Positions 43,540-53,097 are shown, numbered from the stretch's first letter. The stretch: 64,000 nucleotides of DNA from Streptacidiphilus sp. PB12-B1b (GCF_014084125.1 NZ_CP048405.1:372001-436000); one strand, 5' to 3'. Numbers and translations are program-made. The notes: generated by a model from the letters alone, not told the origin.

Positions 43540-43800
43540 GCGGGGGCCTTGCGTGCCCTGGAGCTCACGGCAGCGCTCTGGGTCGTCAAGGGCCTGTCGA
43601 CCGCGATGGGTGAGGCGACCTCAGACTACCTCGTCAACGCATGGCCCCGCAGCTCGCGTTCCTGCTGGTTTCGCTGGTTTCGTGGTCGCGCTGTCCCTGG
43701 AGTTCAAGGCGGCCCGCTACACGGCGTGGACGTATTGGTTCGCCGGGGTCATGGTCGGCGTCTTCGGGACGATGTGCGCTGACGTCGTCGGTGCTCTTGG
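43540..43800 (+). pseudogene. Remnant of a COG4705-type membrane protein
   Basis: Three frames together encode a recognisable fragment: frame 1 gives ALELTAALWVVKGLSTAMGEATSDYLVNA, frame 3 gives PQLAFLLV, and frame 2 gives VVALSLEFKAARY then TAWTYWFAGVMVGVFGTMCADVV. These match the conserved N-terminal half of COG4705 proteins (W-x-x-K-x-x-x-T-x-x-G-E-A-T-S-D and W-x-Y-W...V-F-G-T-M-x-A-D). Two frameshifts and loss of the C-terminal half make it a pseudogene. It ends where the ricin-type gene begins. Confidence 0.75.
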
Positions 43801-43870
43801 GCCACTTGAACATCGGAGGGCGGCGTCTCGACTGCTGGGCTCGGTGGCAGCCGAGACGCTGTGGGGTGGG

Positions 43871-44440
43871 TCAGCCGATGCTGGCGAGGGTGAAGGTGTC
43901 CGTAGCTGTGCCGGCGACGTAGAAGGGCTTGCCGAGCACGACCTGGCCCACGGAGTTGAAGGTGGCGTCCATGACCCGGTACGGCGTGTCGCCGACCTGG
44001 TTGGTCGGCTCGAAGGCGTACTGGTTCGCGGCGGCGTTGACGGGCGGCAGGGTCCACATCTGCCCGGTGCTCTCGGGTGTCGTGTGCAGGCAGTCGCTCT
44101 GGCGGATGCCGAAGCGGAACTGGGCCAGGCACAGGCCGCTGGCCGCGTTGACCACGTTGTAGGTACCGGACGCCTGACCGGCGACGGGCTGGAAGGTGAA
44201 CTGCTGCTCGGTGGCGCCCGAGCACGTCGAGCCGACCAGGTTGGTGTTGATGTTCGTAGTCCCGCCCGGCACGTCGACGCAGGAGTGGGTGGCAGCCGAG
44301 TAGATGGTGCTGGTGAAGGTCGTCGCCAGAGCGGTGTCTGCCCTGGCACCGTGCGACGGGGCGGCGCTGGCCGAAGGCGTGGCGAACAGCAGCAGGGCGC
44401 CGACTGCGGTCAGCGTCGCGGTCAGGGATCGCTGGTTCAT
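43871..44440 (-). CDS. Secreted ricin-type beta-trefoil protein 1
   Basis: A 189-residue exported protein: signal peptide with cleavage near TPSASA, then beta-trefoil-like repeats. The ricin signature is seen as TIYSAATHSCVDVPGG, and a second repeat NVVNAASGLCLAQFRFGIRQSDCLHTTPESTGQMWTLPPV with the Q-x-W-like motif QMW. It is probably a carbohydrate-binding protein outside the cell. A paralogue with the same repeat order is at 57707-58219. Confidence 0.8.
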   Translation of the reverse strand: MNQRSLTATLTAVGALLLFATPSASAAPSHGARADTALATTFTSTIYSAATHSCVDVPGGTTNINTNLVGSTCSGATEQQFTFQPVAGQASGTYNVVNAASGLCLAQFRFGIRQSDCLHTTPESTGQMWTLPPVNAAANQYAFEPTNQVGDTPYRVMDATFNSVGQVVLGKPFYVAGTATDTFTLASIG

Positions 44441-44799
44441 GGATCTCCTCGTGCGTTGTTCGGCAGAAGCGGGAGGGCGATCATGGAAGTCGTCCGGGGT
44501 GCTGTGCGATTGGCTGCATCTGCTCCGTGCACCGCCTCATCGCCTCCCTGATGGCATGAGCACGTCGAATTCTAGTGTCTGCCGCAAGAGGGTCCAGACC
44601 GCAGGAATCTCTTTCGGCGCATCGGCCGCGTGGCTTGATTCGCCGCCCGGGCGGGCAGCGTCTGCTGCCTTTCCACGCACGGCTGGTGACGTCGGGCCAG
44701 GTGGCGCGGGTTGCCGCTGGATAGCGGTGTCGCTCGGGGGTGGTGGGGTGGTGTGTGCGCTCCGCGGATGGGGTTCGTCATGTCGTGTGCTTCCAGTCC

Positions 44800-44926
44800 A
44801 GGGTTGTCCCGTCGGGGTGGTGGCGGGCCGGCATGGCCTGCGGTGCGTTCGTGGGGCCGGTGGGTGTTGCGGTGGGTCTCGAACTTGTGCAGGGCGTGGC
44901 GTAGGTGCGGCCCGTTTCAGGATGGG
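44800..44926 (-). pseudogene. Remnant of an rve-type integrase/transposase
   Basis: On the minus strand one frame reads NGPHLRHALHKFETHRNTHRPH, preceded directly by a stop codon and followed by unrelated sequence. HLRxxLxxFExHxNxHRPH is the typical end of the DDE integrase core in Streptomyces transposases. Only about 40 codons remain. Confidence 0.5.
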
Positions 44927-46276
44927 GCGGGGTGAGACATTGGCACCCGCCGGGTCCGGCGGAGGAGACACGGTTCGGGACGGTCGGCCCCTCCTGCGAC
45001 GGGTGAGCACAGGGGCAGCAGCGCTGGTGCTCGCGGCTGGGCTCGGTGGCACCCGATCAGGCCGATCCCACCGCCTTGGTGTTGACGCCTCGGTCACGGT
45101 CGGAATGCCTGCGCGCGCTCCGCTGGCAGCGGAGTACATGGTGCTGGAGAAAGTGCGTCCCGACCCGCGCTCAGGCGGCCGGAGCTGATCTGGGACGGTG
45201 TTTCCGGTTCCCATGGCATCGGCGGCGCTAGGGCGGCGACCGGGCAGCGGAAAATGATTGAAGATTCATTATCTCTCATCGTCCTGTCTGGCAGGGGCGA
45301 GGCTGCTCCTGGTGTCGCTTCGATGACAGTCGAATTAAATGTGGCCTGGAGTGTTGCGAACTGTTTCGGTGGACATCTGCCCCATGGTGCTGGTTCACCT
45401 GGAAGGCGGAAAAGTGACATCGGCCTCCGGACGGGCGGCTTGCCAGCTGCGCTTTCGGTGCGACCTGAGGCGCGCGGCTCGGGCGTCTTCTCCTGGGGCT
45501 GGCCGATAGTCGTCCGTGGATGAATGTCAACCCCCTGCTGGTGGGGGCTGTTCGTTGCTGCGGCGAGGTTCGTGTGCCCTGTGGTCCGGATGCTGTTGCG
45601 CGGGCAGGCGGACCCGCTCTTCCTGCTGCACCACTGCGTCCTGGCATTGTGGAACTCGCGACACCTGCGGCGTGCGGGGAGGAAGCAAGATTCTTTGTCC
45701 TCCGTGTCGGCTATGGCCTGCCATCTTTATCGGTTCTTAGTATTCGTCGAGGTTGGTGCTCTCAGAAAATTCTTGACCTGATCATGCCAATCCTGCTTTG
45801 CTCGTTCTGGCCGGCTCCCCAGCCGCGTGGTCGGATTGCGGAATCTGGACGGCGCGCAGAGGTGCTCAGAACTGCCCTCCAGTATGGGGCTGTTCTGTGT
45901 CGCTCGGCTGTCGTTCTCATTGCACGGCAGGAAACAGGGAAAGCCTTTCAGCGGAGCGGGTGGAGATCTCCTTGACAGAGATGCACGAGCCTTTCCGGTC
46001 CCAGGGAGTCGCCGTGGTGCACGGCGGGCCGGTCATCGGCCTTGCTGCTGCGCGGCGTGGTCCTATGTGTGCGTCTTGTGGACTGTGCAGGGGCGAGCTC
46101 TTTCGCGCCTGAGCGGTGGTAGTTGGCGCGTGAGCGGTGTCGGCCGCTTTGGCTGCTTGGGGCCACGGCCCCATCACCTGGGCTGGTCACCCGGCCCGGA
46201 CCGGCTGCTCCCGGTGACCTGCCCCTGCTGAGCCGGTTGAGCACTGAGTGATTCCCCCACACGCGAGGAGCAGATC
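44927..46276. other. Gene-poor, low-GC stretch with nothing recognised
   Basis: About 1.35 kb with no gene I can support on either strand. Local GC is lower than elsewhere, with A/T-rich patches at 45255-45275 and 45690-45800. Open frames such as one from 45524 lack family features. It appears to be decayed DNA next to a transposase remnant and a pseudogene. Confidence 0.5.
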
Positions 46277-46891
46277 ATGGCGACACAAGCGGAGTTCGGG
46301 CCTCTGACCCGGGCCAGAGGAACGGTCCTGTCCGGCGGCGTGACGGGCAGGCTGCATCGGGCGGCGGTGGTGCGGATCGGCTTCGGGCTGGTCTGGGCGA
46401 TCGACGCGTCGTTCAAGTGGCTGCCGGGTTTTTTGCGTGGCCAGACCATCTCTGACGAGCTCGGCCAGGGCAGCGCGGTCCACACTCCGGTGATCCACCA
46501 GTGGATTCAGATGTGGCACGGCATCGCCACCACCTCGCCCGGGACGTTCGCCGTGGGGACCGCCGTGATCGAGACCCTGATCGCGTTGGGACTGGTCTTC
46601 GGGGCCTTCAGCAACCTGGTCTTCATCGGCAGCGCCGTCTACTCGCTCGGCATCTGGTCCTCTGCCGAGGCGTTCGGGCTGCCCTGGAACACCCCGGGCA
46701 TCACCGATGTGGGCCCCTCGGTCGCCTACATCTTCGCGTCTCTCGCGCTGATGCACGCCTACGCGGGCTCCACCTGGAGCCTCGACACCCGCCTGCGTCC
46801 CCGCCTCGGCCGCCTCGCCTGGCTGGCCGGACCCACGCCCGAGGAGATCCAGCAGCGTACCGCCCACCCCGCCCCCACATCGGCGGTCTGA
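46277..46891 (+). CDS. DoxX-like membrane protein
   Basis: A 204-residue protein with four predicted helices. RIGFGLVWAIDASFKWLPGF begins the membrane part, a pattern typical of DoxX-like or TQO-small-subunit-like proteins, and TAVIETLIALGLVFGAFSN and SVAYIFASLALMHAYAG continue it. The ATG has GAGGAGC upstream. It precedes the two-component system and redox locus in the same direction, 116 bases away. A redox role is plausible but unproven. Confidence 0.7.
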   Translation: MATQAEFGPLTRARGTVLSGGVTGRLHRAAVVRIGFGLVWAIDASFKWLPGFLRGQTISDELGQGSAVHTPVIHQWIQMWHGIATTSPGTFAVGTAVIETLIALGLVFGAFSNLVFIGSAVYSLGIWSSAEAFGLPWNTPGITDVGPSVAYIFASLALMHAYAGSTWSLDTRLRPRLGRLAWLAGPTPEEIQQRTAHPAPTSAV

Positions 46892-47007
46892 GGAATACGG
46901 TCCACAGCTGTGCCTATAGGTATCCGGCGACCGGGCCGCCGGCAGGCGGCCCGGTCGCCGCGCTGTCCCGCAGCGATGCTGCCCCGGTGGTCGCCTACTC
47001 TGGCGCC

Positions 47008-47703
47008 ATGCAGAAGACGGGCGTGGACGCCGTGAGGGTTCGGGTGCTGGTGGTCGAGGACGACCCGGGGATCGCCAGGTCGCTGGTGCGCGGGCTGGAG
47101 CGGGCCGGTTACCTGGCGCGGAGCGTCGACACCGGCCGGGCGGCACTGGCCGTCGAGCCGGCCCCGGACCTGGTGCTGCTGGACCTGGGCCTGCCGGACC
47201 TGGACGGTGTCGAGGTCTGCCGGCTGCTGCGGCGGCGTTCGGACCTGGCCGTGATCGTGGTGACCGCGCGGGGCGAGGAGGGCGACCGAGTCTCGGCCCT
47301 GGACGAGGGCGCGGACGACTACCTGGTCAAACCGTTCGGCCTCGCCGAACTCCTCGCCCGGGTCCGCGCGGTCCTGCGACGGACCCGCCCGCAGATCACC
47401 GAGCTGATGCAGCACGGACCCCTCTCGGTGGACCCGAGGACCCGCAAGGTCACCGTCAACGAGCAGGAAGTCGTGCTGACCGCGAAGGAGTTCGACATCC
47501 TGGAGTGCCTGGCGGTGGACCCGGGACGGGTGGTGACCAGGCAAGAGATCCTGGAACGCGCCTGGGACGCCCACTGGTACGGCCCCACCAAGGTCCTGGA
47601 CGTCCACATGGCGGCCCTGCGCCGCAAACTGGGCGTCCCGGGGCTGGTGGAGACGGTCTACGGCCGCGGCTTCCGGCTCAGCGACCCGGCGGAGTCCCCG
47701 TGA
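47008..47703 (+). CDS. OmpR-family response regulator
   Basis: About 231 residues. Receiver domain: VLVVEDDPGIARSLVRGL, phospho-acceptor Asp59 in LVLLDLGLPDLDG, and the Lys in ADDYLVKPFGLAELLARV. A winged-helix output domain follows (LTAKEFDILECLAVDPGRVVTRQEIL, VLDVHMAALRRKLG, VYGRGFRL). GTGs at 47029 and 47038 are alternative starts. The stop overlaps the kinase GTG start (GTGA), so they are coupled. Its genomic position ahead of the flavin redox genes makes that locus the likely target. Confidence 0.95.
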   Translation: MQKTGVDAVRVRVLVVEDDPGIARSLVRGLERAGYLARSVDTGRAALAVEPAPDLVLLDLGLPDLDGVEVCRLLRRRSDLAVIVVTARGEEGDRVSALDEGADDYLVKPFGLAELLARVRAVLRRTRPQITELMQHGPLSVDPRTRKVTVNEQEVVLTAKEFDILECLAVDPGRVVTRQEILERAWDAHWYGPTKVLDVHMAALRRKLGVPGLVETVYGRGFRLSDPAESP

Positions 47704-49115
47704 CCCGGCGGATCGCACTGACCGTGCTCGCCCTGGTCACCGTGCTCCTGACCCTGGCAGTGGTACCGCTCGGGGTACTGCTCACCGACCGCGAGCAGAC
47801 CTCGTTCCGCGCCTCAGCGCAGGCGGACGCCCAGCAGCTGGCCGCCGCCGCCGAGGAGAACCTGTCCGACCACCGGTCCGACACCTCGATGCTGCAACTC
47901 CTGGCGGCGGCCCAGGCCCGCGGCGACTGCGCGGCGGTCTACGACTCCGCCTCCCGCCTGGTCGCACGGACCCCCTGCGACGACGCCACCGGCGGTAGTG
48001 CCCCGGCCCTGGTCACCGCCACGCTGGCCCATCCGCAGACCAGCGCCAGGCAGGCGGGGGAGCGGCTCACCGTCGCGACACCGGTCGGCGACATCCAGGA
48101 CATCTCCGGAGTCACCGTCCTGGTCCGGTCCGCCGACCCGCTGAACGACCGGATCTGGGCGGTGTGGGGCTGGCTCGCGCTGATCGCGGTGGCCGCGCTG
48201 CTCGCGGGGACCTTCGTGTCCGTCCGGCTCGCCCGCTGGGTCGGCAGCCCCCTGCACACCCTCGACCAGGCCGCGCAGCACCTGGGCGAGGGCGCGCTGG
48301 AGGTCCGCGCACCCGCCGGGCAGGGCCCGCAGGAGGTCCGCCGGCTGGCGGCGACCTTCAACACCATGGCCGGACGCACCGAAGCGCTCGTCCACGGTCA
48401 CCGCACCGTCCTGGCCGATGTCTCGCACCAGCTGCGGACGCCGCTGGCCGCACTGCGGCTGCGGCTGGACCTGCTGGCGGCCGACGTCGACGGGGACGCG
48501 GCGCAGGAGCTCGCGGGGGCGCAGGAGGAGATCGCCCGGCTGTCGCGGCTGGTGGACGGGCTGCTGGCGGTCGCCAGGGCGGAGGGCGCGGTACCGCGCC
48601 CGGTCGCGGTCCGGGTGGACCAGGTGGTGGCCGAGCGGCTGGCCGCCTGGGAACCGGTCGCAGCCGAGCGCCAGGTGTCGCTGTCCGCGCGCGGCGGCGA
48701 GGGGCTCACGGTGCTCCTGGGCGCCGGTGACCTGGAGCAGGTGCTGGACAACCTCGTGGCCAACGCCCTCGACGCGGTGCCCGAGGGCGGCACGGTGCGG
48801 ATCCGGGCCGAGGCGGGCTCGGGGCTGGCCGGGCAGGCGGCGGTGGAACTGCGGGTGGTCGACAACGGTCCTGGGATGAGCGTGCGGGCGCGGGAGTCGG
48901 CGTTCCGCCGCTTCGGCAATCCGGAAGCGGGCGGCACCGGCCTGGGGCTGGCGATCGTGCACCGGCTGGTCACCGCGAACGGTGGCACGGCCCGTCTGGA
49001 GGACAGCGCGGGCGGTGGCTTGACCGTGGTCCTGGACCTCCCACGGCGGCCGCGTGGCCAGGGTCGCGGCAGCGGTCAGCAGCCGCCGACCGGTGAGTCG
49101 CCGACCCCACGGTGA
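47700..49115 (+). CDS. Sensor histidine kinase
   Basis: A 471-residue membrane kinase: two helices flanking an extracytoplasmic sensor region (about residues 30-155) that contains two Cys (RGDCAAVY and RTPCDD), then HAMP, the phospho-acceptor His243 in DVSHQLRTPL, N-box NLVANALDAVP, G1 DNGPGM and G2 GTGLGLAIVHRL. The pair of extracytoplasmic Cys is compatible with redox sensing but may simply form a disulfide. It partners the overlapping response regulator. Confidence 0.94.
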   Translation: MTRRIALTVLALVTVLLTLAVVPLGVLLTDREQTSFRASAQADAQQLAAAAEENLSDHRSDTSMLQLLAAAQARGDCAAVYDSASRLVARTPCDDATGGSAPALVTATLAHPQTSARQAGERLTVATPVGDIQDISGVTVLVRSADPLNDRIWAVWGWLALIAVAALLAGTFVSVRLARWVGSPLHTLDQAAQHLGEGALEVRAPAGQGPQEVRRLAATFNTMAGRTEALVHGHRTVLADVSHQLRTPLAALRLRLDLLAADVDGDAAQELAGAQEEIARLSRLVDGLLAVARAEGAVPRPVAVRVDQVVAERLAAWEPVAAERQVSLSARGGEGLTVLLGAGDLEQVLDNLVANALDAVPEGGTVRIRAEAGSGLAGQAAVELRVVDNGPGMSVRARESAFRRFGNPEAGGTGLGLAIVHRLVTANGGTARLEDSAGGGLTVVLDLPRRPRGQGRGSGQQPPTGESPTPR

Positions 49116-49379
49116 AGCTCACGATCAGACCGGCGAAGGCGAGGAACGCTGCCGTACCGGCGCGTGCGCCCGCGCCCGCGCCTTGGTCTTTTCGGATCCT
49201 GGATCTGCTCTGAGCTGGTCTTTCTTCGGGCTTTACGGGTTCCGAAGGATTTCTGAACGGGTTCCCGACCCCTCGTCCCGGAGGCTGTAGACCGGACGCG
49301 TTTCGGGCGTGTCCGCCGGGCCGCCGCACCACCGGACGGTGCAGCGGCTCTGGTTCACCGACGCGCGAGGAGCTCCACG

Positions 49380-49781
49380 ATGCCCCACACCGATCGGGTC
49401 CACGACGCTGCCTCGGCTCGTCGGCGTGACAGGGGACTGCGACGGGTCAAGCTGACCACCATCGCCATAGCCGCGACCGCCGCCGCCGGGTCCGTCGTGC
49501 TGGGTGCCGGTTACGCCTCGGCCCTGCCCGGATCTTCCCCAGCAAGTACTCCGGCGCCCCATGCCGCTGCCGCGCAGCCCTCGCGCACCCCCTCGAACGA
49601 CAGCACGCCCGCGCACAGCCCGGCACCGAAGACAGCGCCCAAGGCCGCTCCGAGTACGGCGCCGAAGGCCGCGCCGTCGAGTGCGCCGAGCACCGCGCTG
49701 CAACCGCCGACGCAGGCCCCGGCGGCGGCCCCGACCACGCAGGCACCACAGCCCGCGCAGGCCACCTCGGGCGGATCGTGA
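49380..49781 (+). CDS. Membrane-anchored Ala/Pro-rich protein in the redox locus
   Basis: A 133-residue protein with a basic N-terminus, one hydrophobic segment (about residues 25-47, TTIAIAATAAAGSVVLGAGYASA) and a long low-complexity extracytoplasmic part of Ala, Pro, Ser and Thr with repeated PKAAPS/APKTAPK units. It could be a spacer or cell-wall-spanning stalk. The ATG has GAGGAGCTCC upstream. The apbE start overlaps its stop by four bases, so it belongs to the flavin operon. Confidence 0.65.
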   Translation: MPHTDRVHDAASARRRDRGLRRVKLTTIAIAATAAAGSVVLGAGYASALPGSSPASTPAPHAAAAQPSRTPSNDSTPAHSPAPKTAPKAAPSTAPKAAPSSAPSTALQPPTQAPAAAPTTQAPQPAQATSGGS

Positions 49782-50725
49782 CCGCCCTGGCCGGACCGGC
49801 GGCCGCGCCGGTCCGACTGGTCTTCCCGGCCCTGGGCACCACGGCGGTGCTGCTGGTCGAGGACCCCGCCGCGCTGGAGCCGGCGCGCGCGGTGCTGGTG
49901 GCCGAGCTGGCCGCGATCGACGCCGCGTGCAGCCGGTTCCGCCCGGACTCGGAACTCTCGCGCGCCAACGCCGCTGCGGGCGTCCCGGTGACCGTCGGCC
50001 CGCTCTTCGCCGAGGCACTGGACGCCGCCCTGCGGGCCGCCGAGCTCACCGACGGCGTGGTCGACCCCACGGTCGGCCCCTCCCTGGTCGCGCTCGGCTA
50101 CGACCGGACATTCGCTTCAGTGCGCCCGGAGGAGGTCGCCCCGATCAGTCCGGTGCCGGCCGGCGGCTGGCGCGGCGTCGAATGGGACGCGCGGACGCGT
50201 CGGCTGCGGCTGCCCGCCGGAACCGGCCTGGACCTGGGCGCCACCGCCAAGGCCCTGGCCGCCGACCGGGCCGCCGACCTGGCCGCTCGCGCGGCCGGAT
50301 GCGGGGTGCTGGTCAGCCTCGGCGGCGACCTGTCCATCGCCGGAGCGGTGCCCGACCAGGGCTGGCAGGTGAAGATCGCCGACCACCACGCCGCCCCGCC
50401 CACCGCCCCCGGACCGGTGGTGACGCTGCGGACCGGCGGCCTGGCGACCTCCGGCACCACCGTCCGCGCCTGGCGGCGCGGCGACCGGGCCCTGCACCAC
50501 ATCGTCGACCCGTCCACCGGGGACGTCCCCGCGCCGGTCTGGCGCACGGTCAGCGTCGCCGCCGCGAACTGCGTGGACGCGAACACCGCCAGCACCGCCG
50601 CGATCGTCCTCGGCGAACGGGCACCCGCCTGGCTCAGCGCCGCCGCACTGCCCGCGCGCCTGGTCCGCACCGATGGAACCGTGGTCACCATGAGCGGCTG
50701 GCCGACCGAAGGCGACCCCCGATGA
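49778..50725 (+). CDS. apbE: FAD:protein FMN transferase (ApbE)
   Basis: A 315-residue ApbE-fold enzyme. It hydrolyses FAD and attaches FMN through a phosphoester to Thr or Ser of target proteins. Motifs: LDLGATAKALAADRAADLA (the family LGG-x-x-K-G-type segment), LVSLGGDL, and the substrate-binding ALHHIVDPSTGDVP. No lipobox is visible and there is no clear signal peptide, so cytoplasmic or N-in localisation is possible. The likely target is the FMN-binding protein at 56014, which has an SGAT motif. Overlaps both neighbours by four bases. Confidence 0.92.
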   Translation: MTALAGPAAAPVRLVFPALGTTAVLLVEDPAALEPARAVLVAELAAIDAACSRFRPDSELSRANAAAGVPVTVGPLFAEALDAALRAAELTDGVVDPTVGPSLVALGYDRTFASVRPEEVAPISPVPAGGWRGVEWDARTRRLRLPAGTGLDLGATAKALAADRAADLAARAAGCGVLVSLGGDLSIAGAVPDQGWQVKIADHHAAPPTAPGPVVTLRTGGLATSGTTVRAWRRGDRALHHIVDPSTGDVPAPVWRTVSVAAANCVDANTASTAAIVLGERAPAWLSAAALPARLVRTDGTVVTMSGWPTEGDPR

Positions 50726-51453
50726 GCACCAGCACCGTGATCCAGCTCGCCGCCGGCCCGAGCCCGCTGTGGTACACCACCCGGGCCAGCGGCACCGTCG
50801 CGCTGGTACTGCTCACCGCCACCGTCGTGCTCGGCATCGCGGGTGGCGGCCAACTGGCGCCCAAGCGGATCGCCCGGTTCGAGGTCAGCACGCTGCACCG
50901 CAACCTGTCGCTGCTGACCCTGGTGTTCCTGGCGCTGCACATCACCACCGCGATCGCCGACACCTTCGTGAGTCTGACCTGGTGGGACGCGGTGGTGCCG
51001 TTCGCCGCCTCGTACCGGCCGCTGTGGGTCGGCCTCGGCGCCCTCGCGTTCGACCTGCTGCTCGCGGTCCTGCTCACCAGCGCGGTACGGCTGCGGCTGG
51101 GCGTGCGGCGCTGGAAGGCGGTGCACTGGCTGGCGTACGCGGCCTGGCCGCTGGCGGTCTTCCACGGCGCGGGCACCGGCACCGACACCCGGCTCTCGCT
51201 GCAACTCGCCCTCAACGCTCTCTGTGTGGCCGCAGTCGTGGTCGCCGTGTGGTGGCGGCTCCACCGGCTGGGTCCGGAACACCGCACCGCCAAGCTGTGG
51301 GCGGGCGCGGCCAGCGTGCTCGTCCCGGTGGTGCTGGTGGTGTTCCTGGCGGCGGGCCCGCTCAAGGCCGGATGGGCGCAGCGTGCCGACGGCAGCCGCA
51401 CTCCGGCCGCCGTCTCGACGGCTACTACCGACCGAACGGAGGCCGCCTCATGA
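50722..51453 (+). CDS. Ferric-reductase-like heme membrane protein
   Basis: A 243-residue membrane protein with six helices, corresponding to the ferric-reductase-like transmembrane (YedZ-type) domain. Bis-His heme pairs are suggested by STLHRNLSLLTLVFLALHITTAIAD in one helix and VHWLAYAAWPLAVFHGAGTG in another. It has no FAD/NAD domain. It would pass electrons across the membrane between the cytoplasmic flavin/FeS proteins and the extracytoplasmic flavoprotein. The start overlaps apbE (ATGA). Confidence 0.87.
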   Translation: MSTSTVIQLAAGPSPLWYTTRASGTVALVLLTATVVLGIAGGGQLAPKRIARFEVSTLHRNLSLLTLVFLALHITTAIADTFVSLTWWDAVVPFAASYRPLWVGLGALAFDLLLAVLLTSAVRLRLGVRRWKAVHWLAYAAWPLAVFHGAGTGTDTRLSLQLALNALCVAAVVVAVWWRLHRLGPEHRTAKLWAGAASVLVPVVLVVFLAAGPLKAGWAQRADGSRTPAAVSTATTDRTEAAS

Positions 51454-52790
51454 GCGCGACCCAGGCCACCACCCCGCACTCCCCGGCCGCCGACGGCCCC
51501 ATGGGCCCGTACGGCAGTCGGCTGCTCGATGGCTGGTTCAGCACCGGCAGCCCCGCCGATCTCGACCAGCACCTGCACCGCTACGGCCCGCCCCCGCTGC
51601 CCCGCAGCCGCCAGGGCGGAGTGCTGATCCGCGCGGTGGAGGAGGCCGGGCTGACCGGTCGCGGCGGCGCGGCCTTCCCCACCGGACGCAAGCTGCGCAC
51701 CGTCGCCGAGGGACGCGGCACCGCCGTGGTGGTGGCGAACGGCATGGAGAGCGAACCGGCCAGCCGCAAGGACCAGCTGCTGCTGCACCTCGCCCCGCAC
51801 CTGGTCCTGGACGGCATGACCCTCGCCGCCGCGGCCGTCGGCGCCGACGAGATCCACCTGTGCCTGCCCCGCAGCCGCGACAACCAGCGGCAGGCGCTCA
51901 CTGCTGCCCTGGTTGCCCGCCGCCGCGCCGGTCTTGACCCGGTACCGGTCCGGATCCACACGCTGCCGCACCACTACGTCTCCAGCGAGGAGACCTCCCT
52001 GGTGAACTGGATCAACGGCGGCGACGCCCGGCCGCTGGCCACCCCGCCGCGCCCGTTCGAGAAGGGCGTGGCCGGTCGCCCGACGTTGATCGACAACGTC
52101 GAGACCCTGGCCCACCTGGCCCTGATCGCCCGCTACGGACCCGGCTGGTACCGCAGCACCGGCGCTGCCGACGCACCCGGCACCACTCTGGTCACCGTCA
52201 CCGGAACGGTCCACAATCCGGGTGTCTACGAGATCCCGCTGGGCACACCGATCGGCCAGGTCCTGGGCACGGCCGGAGGACCCGCCCAGCCACTGGGCGC
52301 GGTCCTGGTGGGCGGCTTCTTCGGCAGCTGGCTGACCGCCGCCGACGCCGCCCGGACGCCGTTCAGCAAGCCCGGCCTGGCCGCCGCCGGTGCCGGACCC
52401 GGCGCCGGTGTGCTGATCGCCCTCGCCGAGGGCGCCTGCGGGCTGGCCGAGACCGCCGACGTGCTGCGCTACCTCGCCGCCCAGAGCGCCCGCCAGTGCG
52501 GCCCCTGCCGCTTCGGGCTGCCCGCCGTCGCCGAGGACTTCGCCACCCTTGCTTGGGGCGGCGCGGACCGCGAGCTGATGGACCGGTTGCACCGCCGCGT
52601 CGGCCTGCTGCCCGGGCGCGGTGCCTGCCGCCACCCCGACGGAGCTGCCCGCCTGGCCGCCACCGCGCTGCAGGTCTTCGCCGACGACGTCCGCCACCAC
52701 CAGTACGGTCGGCCCTGTGCCGCCGCGAATGAACCGGCCACCGTCACCGTGCCCAACCTGCCGGCACCGGAACAGGAGGGGTGGCGATGA
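51450..52790 (+). CDS. NuoF-like NADH dehydrogenase flavin/FeS protein
   Basis: A 446-residue protein with the complex I 51-kDa-like layout. The FMN/NADH region includes GLTGRGGAAFPTGRKLRT and ANGMESEPASRKDQLLL; the SLBB-type segment TLVTVTGTVHNPGVYEIPLGTPIG follows; and the 4Fe-4S motif SARQCGPCRFG, with Cys again at GRGACRHPDG. A related electron-transfer protein occurs in RnfC-like and formate dehydrogenase complexes. It likely feeds NADH electrons into the ferredoxin and membrane hemes. The start overlaps the previous stop (ATGA). Confidence 0.9.
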   Translation: MSATQATTPHSPAADGPMGPYGSRLLDGWFSTGSPADLDQHLHRYGPPPLPRSRQGGVLIRAVEEAGLTGRGGAAFPTGRKLRTVAEGRGTAVVVANGMESEPASRKDQLLLHLAPHLVLDGMTLAAAAVGADEIHLCLPRSRDNQRQALTAALVARRRAGLDPVPVRIHTLPHHYVSSEETSLVNWINGGDARPLATPPRPFEKGVAGRPTLIDNVETLAHLALIARYGPGWYRSTGAADAPGTTLVTVTGTVHNPGVYEIPLGTPIGQVLGTAGGPAQPLGAVLVGGFFGSWLTAADAARTPFSKPGLAAAGAGPGAGVLIALAEGACGLAETADVLRYLAAQSARQCGPCRFGLPAVAEDFATLAWGGADRELMDRLHRRVGLLPGRGACRHPDGAARLAATALQVFADDVRHHQYGRPCAAANEPATVTVPNLPAPEQEGWR

Positions 52791-52996
52791 GCGGCCACAC
52801 GCTCGGCATCGACCGCATCGCCTGCCAAGGACGCGGCCTGTGCGCCGAACTCCTGCCCGAACGCATCGACCTGGACGAATGGGGATACCCCGTCATACCT
52901 GACCAAACCATCCCAGGGCCTCTGCTCACCCATGCCAGACGCGCCGTCGCCGGATGCCCCGTCCTCGCCCTGCGCCTGGAACGCTCCCGTCCCTGA
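52787..52996 (+). CDS. Small ferredoxin
   Basis: A 69-residue ferredoxin. Cluster cysteines: Cys at IACQGRGLC (C-x5-C) and Cys at AGCPVLAL before the conserved Pro, a pattern for one 3Fe-4S (or 4Fe-4S with another ligand) cluster as in P450-type actinobacterial ferredoxins. AGGAGG precedes the ATG, which overlaps the NuoF-like stop. It probably shuttles electrons between the NuoF-like protein and the membrane partners. Confidence 0.87.
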   Translation: MSGHTLGIDRIACQGRGLCAELLPERIDLDEWGYPVIPDQTIPGPLLTHARRAVAGCPVLALRLERSRP

Positions 52997-53097
52997 CGCG
53001 GAGCAGGTACGAGTCGCTTCCCTGAACCGCTTCTTAGGAACGATGGGGCCAGACTGCTCCCTGCACGGCTGCACGGCACCAGTGAAAGGACCCCTCC

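Noticed and set aside
48970-49332. Minus-strand frame with a hydrophobic stretch after the kinase gene
   Set aside because: It overlaps the kinase C-terminus, has no ribosome site, and only one short hydrophobic run of about 12 residues.
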